Below are positions 47,409 through 59,438 of a stretch of DNA of 64,000 bases, piece after piece; the first letter of the stretch is position 1; each line of letters opens with the position of its first letter. The notes below the pieces were generated by a model that saw only the letters and a program-made list of their open reading frames with translations, was not told where the DNA came from and ran no database searches. Made by a program: the position numbers and the translations under genes. The DNA is from Paratinospora sagittata. Taxonomy: Eukaryota > Streptophyta > Magnoliopsida > Ranunculales > Menispermaceae. The DNA lies in contig JAYMFD010000634.1 of assembly GCA_035771175.1 (NCBI GenBank), forward strand, positions 1-64,000, read 5' to 3'.

Positions 47409-48427
47409 AGTTTAACTTTAACCATTTCTTAGGTTTGATGGTTTAATGAATTGTTTTAAACAAAAAACAATTATGATCATACATTTGCTTTAAGAAAAGA
47501 AAAGGTTGTTATATTAATTTCTCAAAATGCCTGCCTAAAATGTGTAATTTATGAACTTATTAATTTCTCTTTATTAGTGTTGCTCAATTAATTTCTTTAT
47601 TACTCAAACATCAACGCATTAACTATTTTCTTTTCTTACATGTTCAACAGTAATAATGAAAAACTGTTTTTATTTGATACACACAAAAAAGAAGTTGTTC
47701 CTAAGAATAAAGGCATTGGCCCTGTTTACTGATTGTGTTTGAAAAAAACGTTTTCCGTAGAAACGCAGAAGTGCTTCGAAACAAGGCCATTGTTTGGTAT
47801 TGTTATACGTTCTACTTTTTATATTTTTTCTAAAAATGATTATAGAAAGGTGTTTTTAGAGAAGCGTATATCACCTGTTTCATAAATTTTACTTAAATGT
47901 TCTTTTGTGATAATAAAAATGTTTTATAAAATTTTTTAGAAGTATTCTTTTTTTAGTTAAAATGATAATTCTATCATTTCTATAACTAATAATTATTAAC
48001 TACAAAAAATTAAATGACGACATTTTAGTAAATGAATCTCAGAATATAATCTTAAAAAAAAAATGTGTTTTTATAAGTGCTTTTAGCCCATTTAAAAATA
48101 GAAGCTGTAATTGTCAAAATTTGCATTAAAAACAAGTTTTACTTCAAGTGAGTTAAAAGCACTTCTAATCATTTTACCAAATGAGCTTAAAGAGGCGTAT
48201 CTTATATTAATGAAGTGTTCATGTATCTTTATTTCATAGAAACCAGTAACCAACTTGTAGAAACCAGTAACCAACTTGGTCTTTTATATAATAAAGACAA
48301 GTATATTCACAAAAATATATAAGGTAGCGGTGAGGAAGCCACCTCTCGTCTTGTACCCTGTTCCCCTAACCCTCTAGAATGTGAAATGAGAAATGTTACA
48401 GAAAAGGAGATTAAAACACAAGATGTA
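47409..48427. other. Intergenic, no gene
   Basis: AT-rich. The part 47718-48190 has a GGCCCTGTTTACTG-like start and an AAAGCACTT...ACCAAATGAGC end, reminiscent of a hAT-type MITE, but no inverted ends of useful length could be aligned. Confidence 0.4.
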
Positions 48428-48556
48428 TTTATCTTTGCATTAGGTGCAACTTTATAGTCCTCTCCGTAAATCTAAGTAAATCATCTTGCAACAAGTCTTG
48501 CCTTATGCCATTTTATAATGGCATCACTCTTATATTTTATTTTGTATACCCATCAC
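48428..48556 (-). pseudogene. Copia RT relic
   Basis: The minus strand reads GVYKIKYKSDAIIKWHKARLVA, a stop, FT, a stop, IYGEDYKVAPNAKIN. This is the N-terminal Copia RT block (normally WVYKIK...[15 protein letters not shown]...APVA). Two stops and substitutions show age. Confidence 0.7.
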
Positions 48557-48800
48557 TACACGAAAGTAGGCCTACGACAACGGTTAGAACATGATGTCTG
48601 TAAAAAACCATCATAAAATGGTAATTTTTACAACGTTTTTGAAAAAAAAGTCTTAATTAACCGTGTATAAATTACTAATACGATGTTATTTTTCATATTT
48701 ATATATTACGACGTTTTATGAACGTCACATACTGTTATTTAAAATCGCAGTTCTCTCAGTATTTTAAGATTTTTTATTGTGATAAAAATTTTTGGGATCG
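48553..48800 (+). repeat. Possible CACTA transposon terminus
   Basis: CACTACACGAAAGTAGGCC followed by short ACGACAACGGTT / ACGACGTTTTATGAACGTC motifs resembles a CACTA (En/Spm) end with subterminal repeats. The other end was not found. Confidence 0.3.
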
Positions 48801-49566
48801 TCGTTGCTAAACTTCTTTATCGGTCATGAAATTTCTTTTATCAGATTTCTTATTTTAAATAAAAGTATGATATAAATAAATAATAAATTAAATTATAAAT
48901 AAATTTATATTATAATAAATAATTTTATAGATTATTGTAAAGCTCGTTCAATATTTAATATAATTATTATATATAAATATTATTTTTAATATGATGCAGA
49001 GATTTTAAATTAAGAAATATTTTATCTTTAAAATAAAATTAAAATAAATAATTATAACATATATATATATATATGAACTCTTATAATTTGGGGGCGGGGC
49101 GGTGGGGGCGGGGCGGTCTCTCTATGGGTTCTCTTCCAGTGCAGGCCGAACACTTTTTTAAAATTAATTTGAAAAGAATATAATATAAAAAAATTGAGTG
49201 ATTTCTTTTTTATAAACTTAAAATTTCTTAATTTAATTAAAATAAATTTTCAAAAAACTTTCTTTGAAAATCTTCAAATTTTCAAAAACGGGCCGAAAGC
49301 TTAAATTGCAGAGTCGTGTCAGCCTTAGCAGGGATTCTTTAATTTATAAGTAACTAAACAAAAAATAAAGACCAAGAGGCAGAGTCTGCGTGCAAGGGGC
49401 CCGTACAGGGTGCGCTTAAATTCAGTCTATTTTATTGGTGGCCGTTTTAACACTACTCATTCAATTCAAATAAACTCACGGTACAACATAAAAATGTCAT
49501 CGCACGTTTTAAGTAAATTCACAAGACGAGAAAATACAAATCCCCTACTAGTTATGCACCAAAAGA
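48801..49566. other. Intergenic DNA 3' of the glycosyltransferase
   Basis: Mostly AT-rich; GGGGGCGGGGCGG is duplicated at 49089-49118. It should hold the 3' end signals of the minus-strand glycosyltransferase, for example AATAAA complements near 49360. Confidence 0.4.
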
Positions 49567-50554
49567 TTATGTTCGTTGCTGCTTCTTACAGGTCTTCAAC
49601 CCCTCAATCAAATCCGTGAAGTTAGAATAAGAAGAGCCTCCATCTTCCACTGCTTTCTTTGCCATTTGACCAAGTTCTTTCGCTCGCTTCCTCATCTCTC
49701 GTGCTTCTTCTCCGTCTCCCATTACCCGATTCATCGCTTTCTCTATCCTCTCTTTCTTCACTAATGTATCCACCAATTTAGGCCATGAACTCCACCTCTC
49801 AATTCCTATTTCGATTCCGACTCTTAACACCTGAGTCACGAACTTCTCATGGTAGAAATGTTCACCAAACATTGGCCAAGTGATCAAAGGCACGCCTGCG
49901 CTCACTCCCTCTAACACAGAGTTCCACCCACAATGAGTCATGAACCCTCCAATTGCCGGATGATCAAGTATCAGCAATTGTGGTGCCCAATCTTTAATTA
50001 TCAAACCTCTTCCCTCAATTCTCTCTCTAAAACCTTCAGGCAGATATGTCTGTTCTTCTTCTTCTTCTTCTTCTTCTCCATCTTCTTTCTTTGGTGTTCT
50101 TATTACCCAAATGAATGGACATCCAGACGCTTCGAGGGCCATGGAAATCTCGCGCAATTGAGCGCTATTAGTGAACCGACAGAGACTCCCAAAACAAACG
50201 TAGAGCACGGTATCTGGTTTCTTATCGTCCAGCCAATTCAAGTAATAGGTCGCATCGATATTGCCCTCGTGCCCTCTTTGAGCCTTGTATATTGCGTCTT
50301 TGTTGCATATAAGCGAAACAGGGCCTATGTGCCACGCTTTCTTTCCTAACACCTTCCTATAATGCTCTACATAAGCTGGCTCCAACTCGTAGAAGCTATT
50401 CACCAATGTTCCGTAGATCGTCGTCGTCGTCGTCGTCGACTTCGATTCTTTAGAATTTTGAGATCTTTCGAAGAATTGCTTGTCCTGCATTTGTGATATC
50501 TTCATCTCTATTTTGTCTGGAAGGTCAGGCACAAGAAAATTGCTTTCTACATCA

Positions 50555-50585
<31 letters not shown>

Positions 50586-51096
50586 TATTAATCTCTGCTC
50601 TATCTATTAATACTTGCAAGACGGATAGAGCAAAGAAGCTTGTTACTTGAAAGCCGAACCGGGGAATTCCGAGCTTGCCTGCAATATCAGTAACCCAAGG
50701 GAATAACATGTCTGCGACGATATAATCCGGGCGATGTTCTACGAGGAGCTGTTCCACCGGTTGTTGAAGCAAGTATAAAGCCTTGAGGAAATTTCCAGCG
50801 ATTTCATGTGAAGTGAGCATAAAGTGGTCAAGTCTCTCACATCCTTCAGGCAATCCGACTTCAGTTGATGGGAATTGGATTATTTGAATGTTAATGTCGC
50901 GACCGGAACTCCTGTCTCGAGCTAAAGTTGTAGAGAAGAGGGAAGCGTTGAGGGGAGTAGTGATGATTGTGGACTTAACGCCATGAGCTGCGAATAATCT
51001 TGCGATGTCAACCAATGGTATCATGTGGCCGTGAGCCATGAAAGGGAAAAAGAAAACATGAAGTTGATGATGGTGATCACCTTCTGATGACTCCAT
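49567..51096 (-). CDS. UDP-glycosyltransferase, UGT73 family-like, single exon
   Basis: Family 1 glycosyltransferase, 509 aa, cytosolic type (no signal peptide). It transfers sugar from a UDP-sugar to a small acceptor; UGT73 members act mainly on flavonoids, triterpenoids and other specialised metabolites. The N-terminal FFFPFMAHGHMIP carries the catalytic His (residue 24, by alignment) and Asp129 (VADMLFPW) is its likely partner. The PSPG box runs from Trp370 to residue 413 with WAPQ, HCGWNS and E at the usual places. Its last residue is His413 where most glucosyltransferases have Gln. Three homopolymer runs (Ser 172-181, Thr 221-226, Glu 341-348) lie in loops that vary in the family. The start at 51096 gives the normal N-terminus. 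No stops, so probably functional. Confidence 0.93.
50053..50077. repeat. TTC microsatellite coding for Glu run
   Basis: Eight consecutive Glu codons on the minus strand, about 20 residues before the PSPG box. Confidence 0.9.
50418..50585. repeat. Oppositely oriented GTC and GAC microsatellites in the coding region
   Basis: (GTC)n at 50418-50435 codes for Thr on the minus strand. (GAC)n at 50555-50585 codes for Ser. They are complementary and ~120 bp apart. Confidence 0.9.
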
Positions 51097-51173
51097 TAAT
51101 GACGGATCGATCGCTAGCAGGAAATTTGAGAGCTAGATGAGAGAAGTTGAAGGAGATGATGTACTTTAGCTAA

Positions 51174-51188
51174 CTAGTATATATTTAT
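51174..51188 (-). promoter_or_regulatory. Probable TATA box of the glycosyltransferase
   Basis: On the minus strand ACATAAATATATACTAG lies about 80-90 bp before the ATG. Confidence 0.45.
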
Positions 51189-51199
51189 GTAATTAATCT

Positions 51200-51930
51200 C
51201 TCAACATTATTTTTGGAATATTGTGTTAGATAAACTCAGACCACATCTTGTCTCAATCTGATCTGGGACTTTCTTTCTGTCTTTTTTCTGGCTTTTTATT
51301 TTATTTTAATTTTTTTATAATTTTTTATTTTTACTTTTTAGAAAATGCGGTGTCCAAGCTAGCTCAATCATTGCTATTCTAAAGCAAAATTTATGAGTGC
51401 TTAGCTTTAATAATTTTATGATATATTAAATTATAATTTAATTTCTTTTTCTCATTTGAGGAGCTTATTGGGTATGCCAGGTGGCCACTAGATGAAGAAG
51501 GGCGACGCAAGGTGACGCAGAAGGCCAAGGTTTTGTTCGACGAACGCTACCAGTTTGGTGTGTCCGTGTTGAGTCCCGGTGCTTCGCCAAACTTAAGGCT
51601 GCGGTTGATTTACAACTCGCATACAGTCTTTCGTATTCTAAATTTTTGAAACTCAGAAAATAAGTTTCGTTTAAAAATTTTAAAAATAAGTTCTTCAAAA
51701 GCATTTTTTATTATTATAATGTTGTAAACCAATTCTGTTCTGGTATAATACGTCAGATAATGTTATAACACGACAAAATTTGAGACATTGATAAGTTTCT
51801 ACGTGGAAAGTACCTAATAAATTTAAATACATAACATATATATGATCAAGATAATTGAACCAAAAAAATAAATAATACATCATCATCCAAAGACATGATA
51901 CTCATCTATCCAAATAATTATCGTAAGGTT
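51200..51930. other. Intergenic upstream of the glycosyltransferase
   Basis: AT-rich except for a patch at 51460-51620 whose frames match nothing I recognise. Confidence 0.5.
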
Positions 51931-51934
51931 CAAC

Positions 51935-52445
51935 CATTCTCATTTTAACTCAGTTTTAGCGATTGAAGATGTATTGGAAAGATATTTTATTCTTCTTTTC
52001 AAGGCATTTTAAATCGCTCAAATATGAGTTTAAAAAAAAGTTATGATTATTTAAAGTTTATATATCAATATTGATCGATCGGAACGTAAACTTAAAATGA
52101 TAATAACTTCTTAGTTTTAACTCTGATTTAAGATATTTAAAATGCGTTGAAAATAGAAAGAAAATATATTTTCATCGCATCTAGAATCGATAAAATCGGA
52201 GTTAAAATGATAAAGTTATGGCTATTTAAAGTTTTTTACTGATCGGTAAACTTTCTTATTGATCGGTAAAAAATTTCAAATAACCATAATTTTTTCATTT
52301 TAACTCCGATTTTAGTGATTCAAGATGGATTGAAAAGATGAATAAAAGATATTTCAAACGCATCTTGAATCATTCAAATCAAAATTAAAATGATAAAATT
52401 ATAACTATTTAAATTTTTTTACTAATTAATAATTTTTCTTACTGA
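51935..52445. repeat. Array of imperfect palindromes
   Basis: Three ~160-bp units contain TTTTAACTCNGATTTTAGNGATTNAAGATG..., a GATATTT centre, and the complementary CATCTTGAATC...AAATCGGAGTTAAAATGATAA. The motif TTACTGATCGGTAA lies between units. Each unit can fold on itself. Confidence 0.6.
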
Positions 52446-54051
52446 TTAATAAGAAATAACAATTATCGAAAGGGTCACTTGACTTGTTATATCGGAAAGG
52501 GTAAAACAGTTAGACACGATAATCAAGTCACAATAATTTAATTAAAAAATGAACAATAAATTACAGAAAACTTAAATTTTAAAATTTTGAAATCTACCCA
52601 ACAAAAACTTAAATTCTAAAAATTCCTTTAAATTTTATAAATTTTTATTTTTTTTGAAAAGAATTAATTTATTAAGGAAAGAAAAAACGTCAGGAGCAGC
52701 ACCCCTCTACAGCAAAATGGTCCGGGGCACCGTTAATTTAAAATTATTTAAATATCCTGGGAAGTTTTGTATGGGTATTGAAAAGCATGGTGCACGGTGC
52801 GATGGGGCAGTAGATAGGGGCATCAGGTAGTACGTCATGCCAGCCAGTAGCTAGCAGCAGGTAGGGGGCCTGCGTTGGCAGGAGTGGCAGATGTATAACA
52901 AAAAATAAATAATGCTATAGAAAGCAAAAACACAGCTTCAAACACATTTTGGTGTCACTAGCGTCCAGAGGTGTGGATTGCCTTAAACGACGCATTAATA
53001 CGTGACTATCTACTAACTTTAAGATCATATCACAAATAAATATATTTAAAAAGTATGTTAATTATATATATATGTCACTATATTTATATATAAAAAATAA
53101 AAAAAGAAGTTGGAGGTGGGGTCTCCATTATTTAATTGAATCCCTTGTGGGTGACAGCTTGAGGAAGATTTCCAATGAGCATCCACCCGAAAAGATTATT
53201 GTAATAAATAATAAAAATATATAAAATTATTATTTTTTCTTTAACTTATTTATAATATAAAATTTTAATATTTTTTAAAACATTCTAAAGAAATTTGCCA
53301 AATCCCCATAAGTTAATCTTGTTAATTGGTACAATTTATATTTTACGCATATAAGTATTTTTATTAATTTATTAAAAAAATTATATCACTTTAATTTATT
53401 TATTTATTATTATTTTTATCAAAGCACATCACTTGAGTTTGAATTTGAGTGTTTTTTTGGGATTTGTAAAGCATATATATATAATTTTACTTGAGTTATT
53501 GTTTGAATTAAAATTAGTGTTTCTTTAGAATTTAGATGGACTATTTTTAAAAAGTAATGTTAAATTAATATATTTATTAAATATATTTTGTTAATATTAT
53601 TTTAAAAGTTATTTAATTATTTTAATATTTAATTTAAGATAATTTAATAATTTTTATGAACAATGTCAGCCGAGTGTGTTTGTATAAATATGTTTTTAAA
53701 TTATTTTTTATTCTCATAATGTTTTAAACTAATTCTTAAACTTATTTTTAAGAAATTAATTATTATTTTCAATATAAATTGATTTTTTTATTGCTCATTT
53801 TTTAACGTGAAATGCACATGCGTATGATATAACATTGTGTTTGTATTTTAAATTTTGTAAAGTTTAAAACTAATTAAATTCTTGGGAAGCGTGTGGGGTT
53901 GAAAAGAAAGGAGCACGGGCAATGGGGCGATGGGTAGGGCCGTAGGGGCCAGAGGCATCCAGTAGTACGTCAATGAGCAGTGAGGGCCAGCCCAATAATA
54001 ACCCAATACAAATATTAATTAATAAAAAAAATCTTTAGTTGATTTTTATAC

Positions 54052-54082
<31 letters not shown>

Positions 54083-55614
54083 TTATTTATTAAAATAATC
54101 CATTCAAGTGGAAAATCATTCAATTACTTTTATTATTTATTAAAATAATCCTGTGGACTATTATTATTTTGAGAAATAATAAAAAAATATAGTATAAATT
54201 AATATTTATATTGGGTTGTTGGTCGACTTGAGGGGTTATGAATGCCGACCTACCTGCTCTATGATTTTGAGTACGACAAAAATATGAGTGCGTCTTTGTG
54301 TGTTTTATTTTATTTATTTTATAAAACCAAAAAGAAATGGAAGTAAGTCCTTCCGCCTCTGGGGTGCGACTTGTCTATATCTATATATATACATTCTATA
54401 AGTTTTATTTCTTTTTTTAAAAAAAATCAACGCACGCAGTTTTCTATCACAATTACTGTTCAAAAATTAATTTATTAAAAATATCGTTTTTGATAAACTA
54501 AAAAAATTTAGAATACCTTTTTTTTTTTGAGTTTTTATTCGTTTTTATGTTTTCTTTTTTCTTTTGTCTTTGTGTTTTTGTAATTAAGTAGGCCAATTTT
54601 TGTGTGCAGCTGAAATCTAATTTTAAAATAATCTAATTAAGTAAATGATTTAGATTATTAATAAATTTTATCAATAACAACTATCTAATTCAATTAAATT
54701 ACCCTAACGATTTGGATTATCAATAATTTATTAAAAACTATTGTCTAACAAATAATCACAATCAACTAAAAAAATTACATACGTCTAATAAACCTTAACA
54801 ATAAAAAAATTAAATAAAAGTTATTATAATATCTTCAATCTTCTAATGTAAACACCCGAAAAGAATTATTATTATTATTCTTATTATTTCATCACATTAT
54901 AAAAAATCATAAATAAAAGTCTAAAAAATAAGATTAAATGTGTTATTATTTTACCTTTCCGAAAAAAAAAACTTGAGCTTTACATATTTCCTCAAGTGAT
55001 ATTCATGTGTCAAAGACGACTCAAAAGAAAAAAGAAATTGAGAATTAATAAAATTAAATATAATAACTACAAAATATTATATAACTTAATCTAAATGAGA
55101 TATCTGTTGACTATCAAATCGATTGACTTGGTGGTACTCTTTGCTATTGTTGCATTTGACTTAGACTTTGACTATAGGGTAATTGTGGTATTATAGGAGT
55201 CAAAATATTCGAACCACACGCACCTATAAAAATATTTTTGAACTGTATATAATATCCTATAAAATATATTGTCAATTATAAATAAATAAATATATATATA
55301 ATAATACCTTGCGATGAAAAAATTTGAGTAGGGTTTCCATGTACATTAGCTTTGTTATAAAAGAAAATGATCCCTAAAAATATCAAATAAACAAGTTATA
55401 TCATAATCCTCAATTTGGTACTACACTTTCGTATACATATTATTCATAGTTACCGGGGCAAATGATTCATGTTTGACGATTCTTTGATGATTTGAGTCAT
55501 ACTTTGGCTATTAGTACCTGCAAAATTGTATTCATCATAATTAATTATATTTTACCAAAATTTGTTGGTAAAGAATTTATTATTTAAACAATAAATTCTA
55601 ATATACCTATTTCT
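52446..55614. other. AT-rich intergenic DNA
   Basis: No supported gene. Two GC-richer related segments lie at 52755-52890 and 53880-54000. A TA microsatellite lies at 54055-54080. Confidence 0.6.
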
Positions 55615-57119
55615 TTAACTGAGACTCGCTTTTTGGATCTTTTTAGTCTCCAAGAAACTTTTCATTCTTTGCTTAGATTGACGACGTTGTCGTTTCACTT
55701 TTGGAGCTTGTGGTAGTTGTTCGTCTTTACTCAAATCAACTATATTTTTTTGTTCATCATTGTTATTCTTTCTAGACGTGCATTCTGCGCTTTTCATTTC
55801 TGCATAAGATTTCAATTCCACTTCTAAATCCAACATTCGTTTTTCAGCTAAGCTTGTTAAGTCAAAAAATTTCACCCAATGTAATAATTCTTTGTGATAT
55901 ATGTGACAATCTACTATAACGAGTTGTAGTTGAAAGATCAAGATCACTTAGAATTACTTTCCCATGTTCCTCATAAACAATTTGATCTACAATATCTCTT
56001 GTCCACCTCGTTAAATAATACTTCAATGGCAAACTTGCAAATTCCAATTCATCAAATAATTTCATGGCATGAGAACAAAATATACCGTCAAATTCCAATT
56101 TTCTACAAGAACATCTCACAGATTGTCCTAAAAGGTAGTACTCTAACTTTCGAACTCTTCTGTTGTTAGATTTATCCCAAACTCTATAGGTACGGACTGT
56201 TTCATCATCTATTTGAAGTTCTAGTTTCAAGTTTAAAACCTTCTTGCATTCAACTTGAAATTCATAAAAAATCTTTTTTATGTATTTTGTAGCTGCTTCC
56301 TTTTCCACTGGCCAATTTGTTATGAGTTGAGGGGTACTTTGATGAGTCTTGTTTTGTTGTCTTCGTTCCTCTTCACGCCGACTAGCCACTACTTTATCAT
56401 ACTGATATATAAACTCTCTTAAAATAAGTTTTTTGCCAAAATATTCTTTCAAAAACTTGTTCATACTTTCACTGTGTTGTGTAGTAGTTAAAACCAACAC
56501 AAAAATGACTACGGGCAAATGCTTGAGACCATTTGTGGCATAAATCATATATTCCTTTCAACCATTATATATTTCTCAGCCCAAAATTGTCAACTAGATC
56601 ATTCCAACTCACTTCAAATTCCTCAACTGTCTCAACATTATATATACACTAATTTAGTCGTTGAGAAAATGATTTATAATTAGTAAAAACCTTTGACAAG
56701 TGCTTAATGGCATTTTGGTGAATATGCCATAAACATAAACCATGACGAGCTTCAGGAAATACCGCATTTATTCCTTGTGCAATAGCTTGAGATTAATCTG
56801 TGAATATAGAAATTGGTTTTTTCCCTTCCATAGCTTCCAAAAAGGTATTGAAAAACCAAATTATAGCATTAGAGTTCTCACCATCTATCAAACTGCATCC
56901 AAAAAGTATAGTTTGCCCATGATTATTACTACCAACAATAGGGGCACAAACCAAATTATAATTATTTGTTTTAAAAGAAGTGTCAAAAGAAATGACATTA
57001 CCAAATAAAGCATAATCACGCCTTGATTTTGCATCACAGAAGAAAATACCTGATAACTCATTATCATCAGTTCTTTCTTCTTCAGTGTGAAATAATTGTA
57101 AAGGCATTTTACATCTCAT
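55615..57119 (-). pseudogene. FAR1/FRS-like (MULE transposase-derived) pseudogene
   Basis: FAR1-related factors descend from Mutator transposases; some are nuclear regulators of light signalling. On the minus strand: MULE domain with first Asp in ISFDTSFKTNNY, LVCAPIVGSNNHGQTILFG, and ISIFTD directly followed by TAA. Then IAQGINAVFPEARHGLCLWHI continues the frame, with two more stops. A one-base shift near 56480 leads into HSESMNKFLKEYF. A SWIM zinc finger (CSCRKLEFDGIFCSH) follows, and another shift near 55880 leads to a Lys/Arg-rich C-terminus (KVKRQRRQSKQRMK). The N-terminal FAR1 DNA-binding domain is absent upstream, where a TRIM element starts. Not functional. Confidence 0.85.
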
Positions 57120-57194
57120 TTTTTCAATATCTCAACTTGTGTCTTCTGTATAAGACTATCGCAATCAGTCGTAATAAAATTAAGATTTTGTACC

Positions 57195-57922
57195 TGTAAC
57201 ACCCCAATTTGTATTCTTTTCATTTTTCTTTTTCACACTTGTACTCTTTAATCCAAATGTAAGTAGTTGTAATGCTAAAATTATGCCAACACGTACACTA
57301 ATTGGGTGCACAATTATACCAAATTTTTCAACTTCATTTTTTTTATCCTCTCCTCAACGCACTCTTCTTCGTCTCTCTCTAATTTACTTCCTCTTCTCTA
57401 GCGCCTTCTTCTTCATCTCCAGCGTCTGTTGCATGTCCAATGCTTCTCTTCTCTGATCTGCAATCTCTTCTTCTTCCTTTTTAACTTTTGTCTGCTTTTA
57501 TTCAAAGTTTTTACGTCTTTTCACCTTTCCTACCACTTAACTTGTTAAAATTCTACACTCACTTTTACACTTATATAGATGTGATATACATCCATTTTAG
57601 TGTATCACTCACCATTTTCCCAACATTTAATCAAAAAAATTACTATGCTATGACTCGGTGTTCGTCAAACTTGGCGCGAAAATTCTTGATGCCGGAAGAT
57701 TGCCACGTTTCATCGCACTTGTCCCTAGTTCTAGTGTGTGCATCCCATGCGAAGACTGTCACACTCTGATACCATTAATTTGTAACACCCCAGTTTGTAT
57801 TATTTTCATTTTTTCTTTTCACACTCGTACTCTTTGATCCAAATATAAGCAGTTGTAATGCTAAAATTATGCCAACACGTATACTAATTAGGTGCACAAT
57901 TATACCAAATTTCTCAACTTCA
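57195..57922 (-). mobile_element. TRIM: miniature LTR retrotransposon
   Basis: Two 142-bp terminal repeats, 57195-57336 and 57781-57922, both run TGTAACACCCCARTTTGTATT...TTCTCAACTTCA (few mismatches). On the minus strand the right copy is the 5' LTR, followed six bases later by the primer site TGGTATCAGAGTG (57763-57775). The left copy is preceded by a purine-rich GAGGAGAGGATAAAAAAAA tract. Total 728 bp, no coding capacity. No clean 5-bp target duplication was found. Confidence 0.8.
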
Positions 57923-57941
57923 TTTTTTATTAAATATCACG

Positions 57942-57942
<1 letters not shown>

Positions 57943-57978
<36 letters not shown>
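57943..57978. repeat. TA microsatellite
   Basis: A run of AT units directly before the Gypsy LTR end. Confidence 0.9.
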
Positions 57979-57981
<3 letters not shown>

Positions 57982-59405
57982 CACACCCCGCCCAGACGCG
58001 CCTAAATCAGCGGTACACTGGTGGACGGGGCGCGCATTTGGAATAATAACAATGGTAACAACAGAGTGCGCAGCGAAAAATATAATACAATACAAATCTG
58101 ATTTTATTTAATTCAAAATATTTTTGTACATAAAATGGTCAAGGGAACATACTCCCCAAAATCCGCGATGAATAATACAAAGGGTACAAAATGTGGGCCC
58201 CATAAACCTGCACCCAGTCCACCCTAATTTCCTGTGAAAAATTGCATAATAATGGAGTGAGCTTAATGCGCTCAGTGGGTAAAATAGTTCGTGAGTATAA
58301 CAATTAATAAAGCATATTTCAATATCAAATATCTTAAATACACATGAGAGCATCATAATCAATCAATATGCATGTATGCATGACACCATCTTGTATTGGT
58401 TTGATGAACGTACATCGCCTGAGTTCAGGTACAGATGTCCTTCCCCAGGCGTAGCCAGATTCTCACTGTACGTCCCTCCTCAGGAACGATGCTCTGGATT
58501 CACATACTGATGTCCCTCCCCAGGCGTAGCCGAGTTCTCATTGTACGTCTCTCTCTAGAGAAATAAAATGAATACCGAGCAATGCTCCTAGCTATTCAAT
58601 GAATCATAAACCACATACGTCCATATGTGGTGATATGTATGATGCCAATGCATGAACTGGTCTAGTCTACTGGTCTGGTCTTTTCTTGACATTTTAGACT
58701 AACTTTGGCAACGTCTGGTGATCCTTATCAGAGTTGGTATCACGACGTACAAGGTAAGGACATTCAGTATTACTTGTATAAGCTGATAGCTTTCAATAAG
58801 ACCAACTAGATCAGTCCCCAGTTGAGAGGTGAGACACAAGGTCTGCTTAAATACCAATCATCTAGAACAGCCCGCTGCCTCCCGTTCACTATTTAAAGTT
58901 ACCGAGGACAAGACCGAGTCTAGTTGAGCCAAACTGACCACAAATCTGACATTATAACAGTGTAATACATGAATTTCAAATATACAAGCATAAGTGCGAT
59001 AGTATAAACATTATATGACATAATGCAGTATAAATAAACAGTAGACATAATAATAATTGAATGTAAACTTTAATAAAAGTTATAAAACACGCAAACCTAT
59101 ATTTCGTTTCCCACCTTCAGATAAGAACTTCTTCTTTTTCAGATCTAGAGCTTTCCTCCGAACAGAACTTCGTCGTATCGCACAGAGAGTCTCAAACAGA
59201 AAAGAACTCAGAATGAGTGAAAAGAGGAGGAAAAATCACTAGAGAAAGTGATTTGGTGTGAGGAAATGAGAAGGAGAGGGTTCCAAATATAGGAGTTTTG
59301 GCGCCTGAACATTCCGGCGGGCGCCGGAACGTTCAGGCGGGCTGCCCGAACGTCCGGGCATTTCTGCCCAAACGATTTTTTTTGTGTGAAATATAGGGTA
59401 TTACA
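57979..59405 (-). repeat. 3' LTR of the minus-strand Gypsy element
   Basis: 1427 bp. On the minus strand it begins TGTAATACCCTATATTTC and ends GGCGGGGTGTGACA. Inverted CCCGAACGTTCGGGCA-type motifs near its start (59320-59370) parallel those in the plus-strand copy. Confidence 0.9.
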
Positions 59406-59418
59406 CTCTACCCCCTTA
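59406..59418 (-). promoter_or_regulatory. Polypurine tract
   Basis: On the minus strand TAAGGGGGTAGAG directly precedes the LTR TG, as in the other copy. Confidence 0.85.
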
Positions 59419-59438
59419 AAGGGATTTCGCCCTCGAAA

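Noticed and set aside
47718..48190. hAT-type MITE
   Set aside because: Only loosely MITE-like ends; no inverted repeats of useful length and no 8-bp duplication could be aligned.
49089..49118. GC-box promoter or CpG island
   Set aside because: It is a short duplicated GGGGCGGGG string in AT-rich DNA without a gene start nearby.
49576..50349. Plus-strand frames opposite the glycosyltransferase
   Set aside because: They are antisense shadows of a fully conserved minus-strand gene.
51465..51704. 79-codon minus-strand frame
   Set aside because: No recognisable domain; the surrounding GC-richer patch is short and the frame is consistent with chance.
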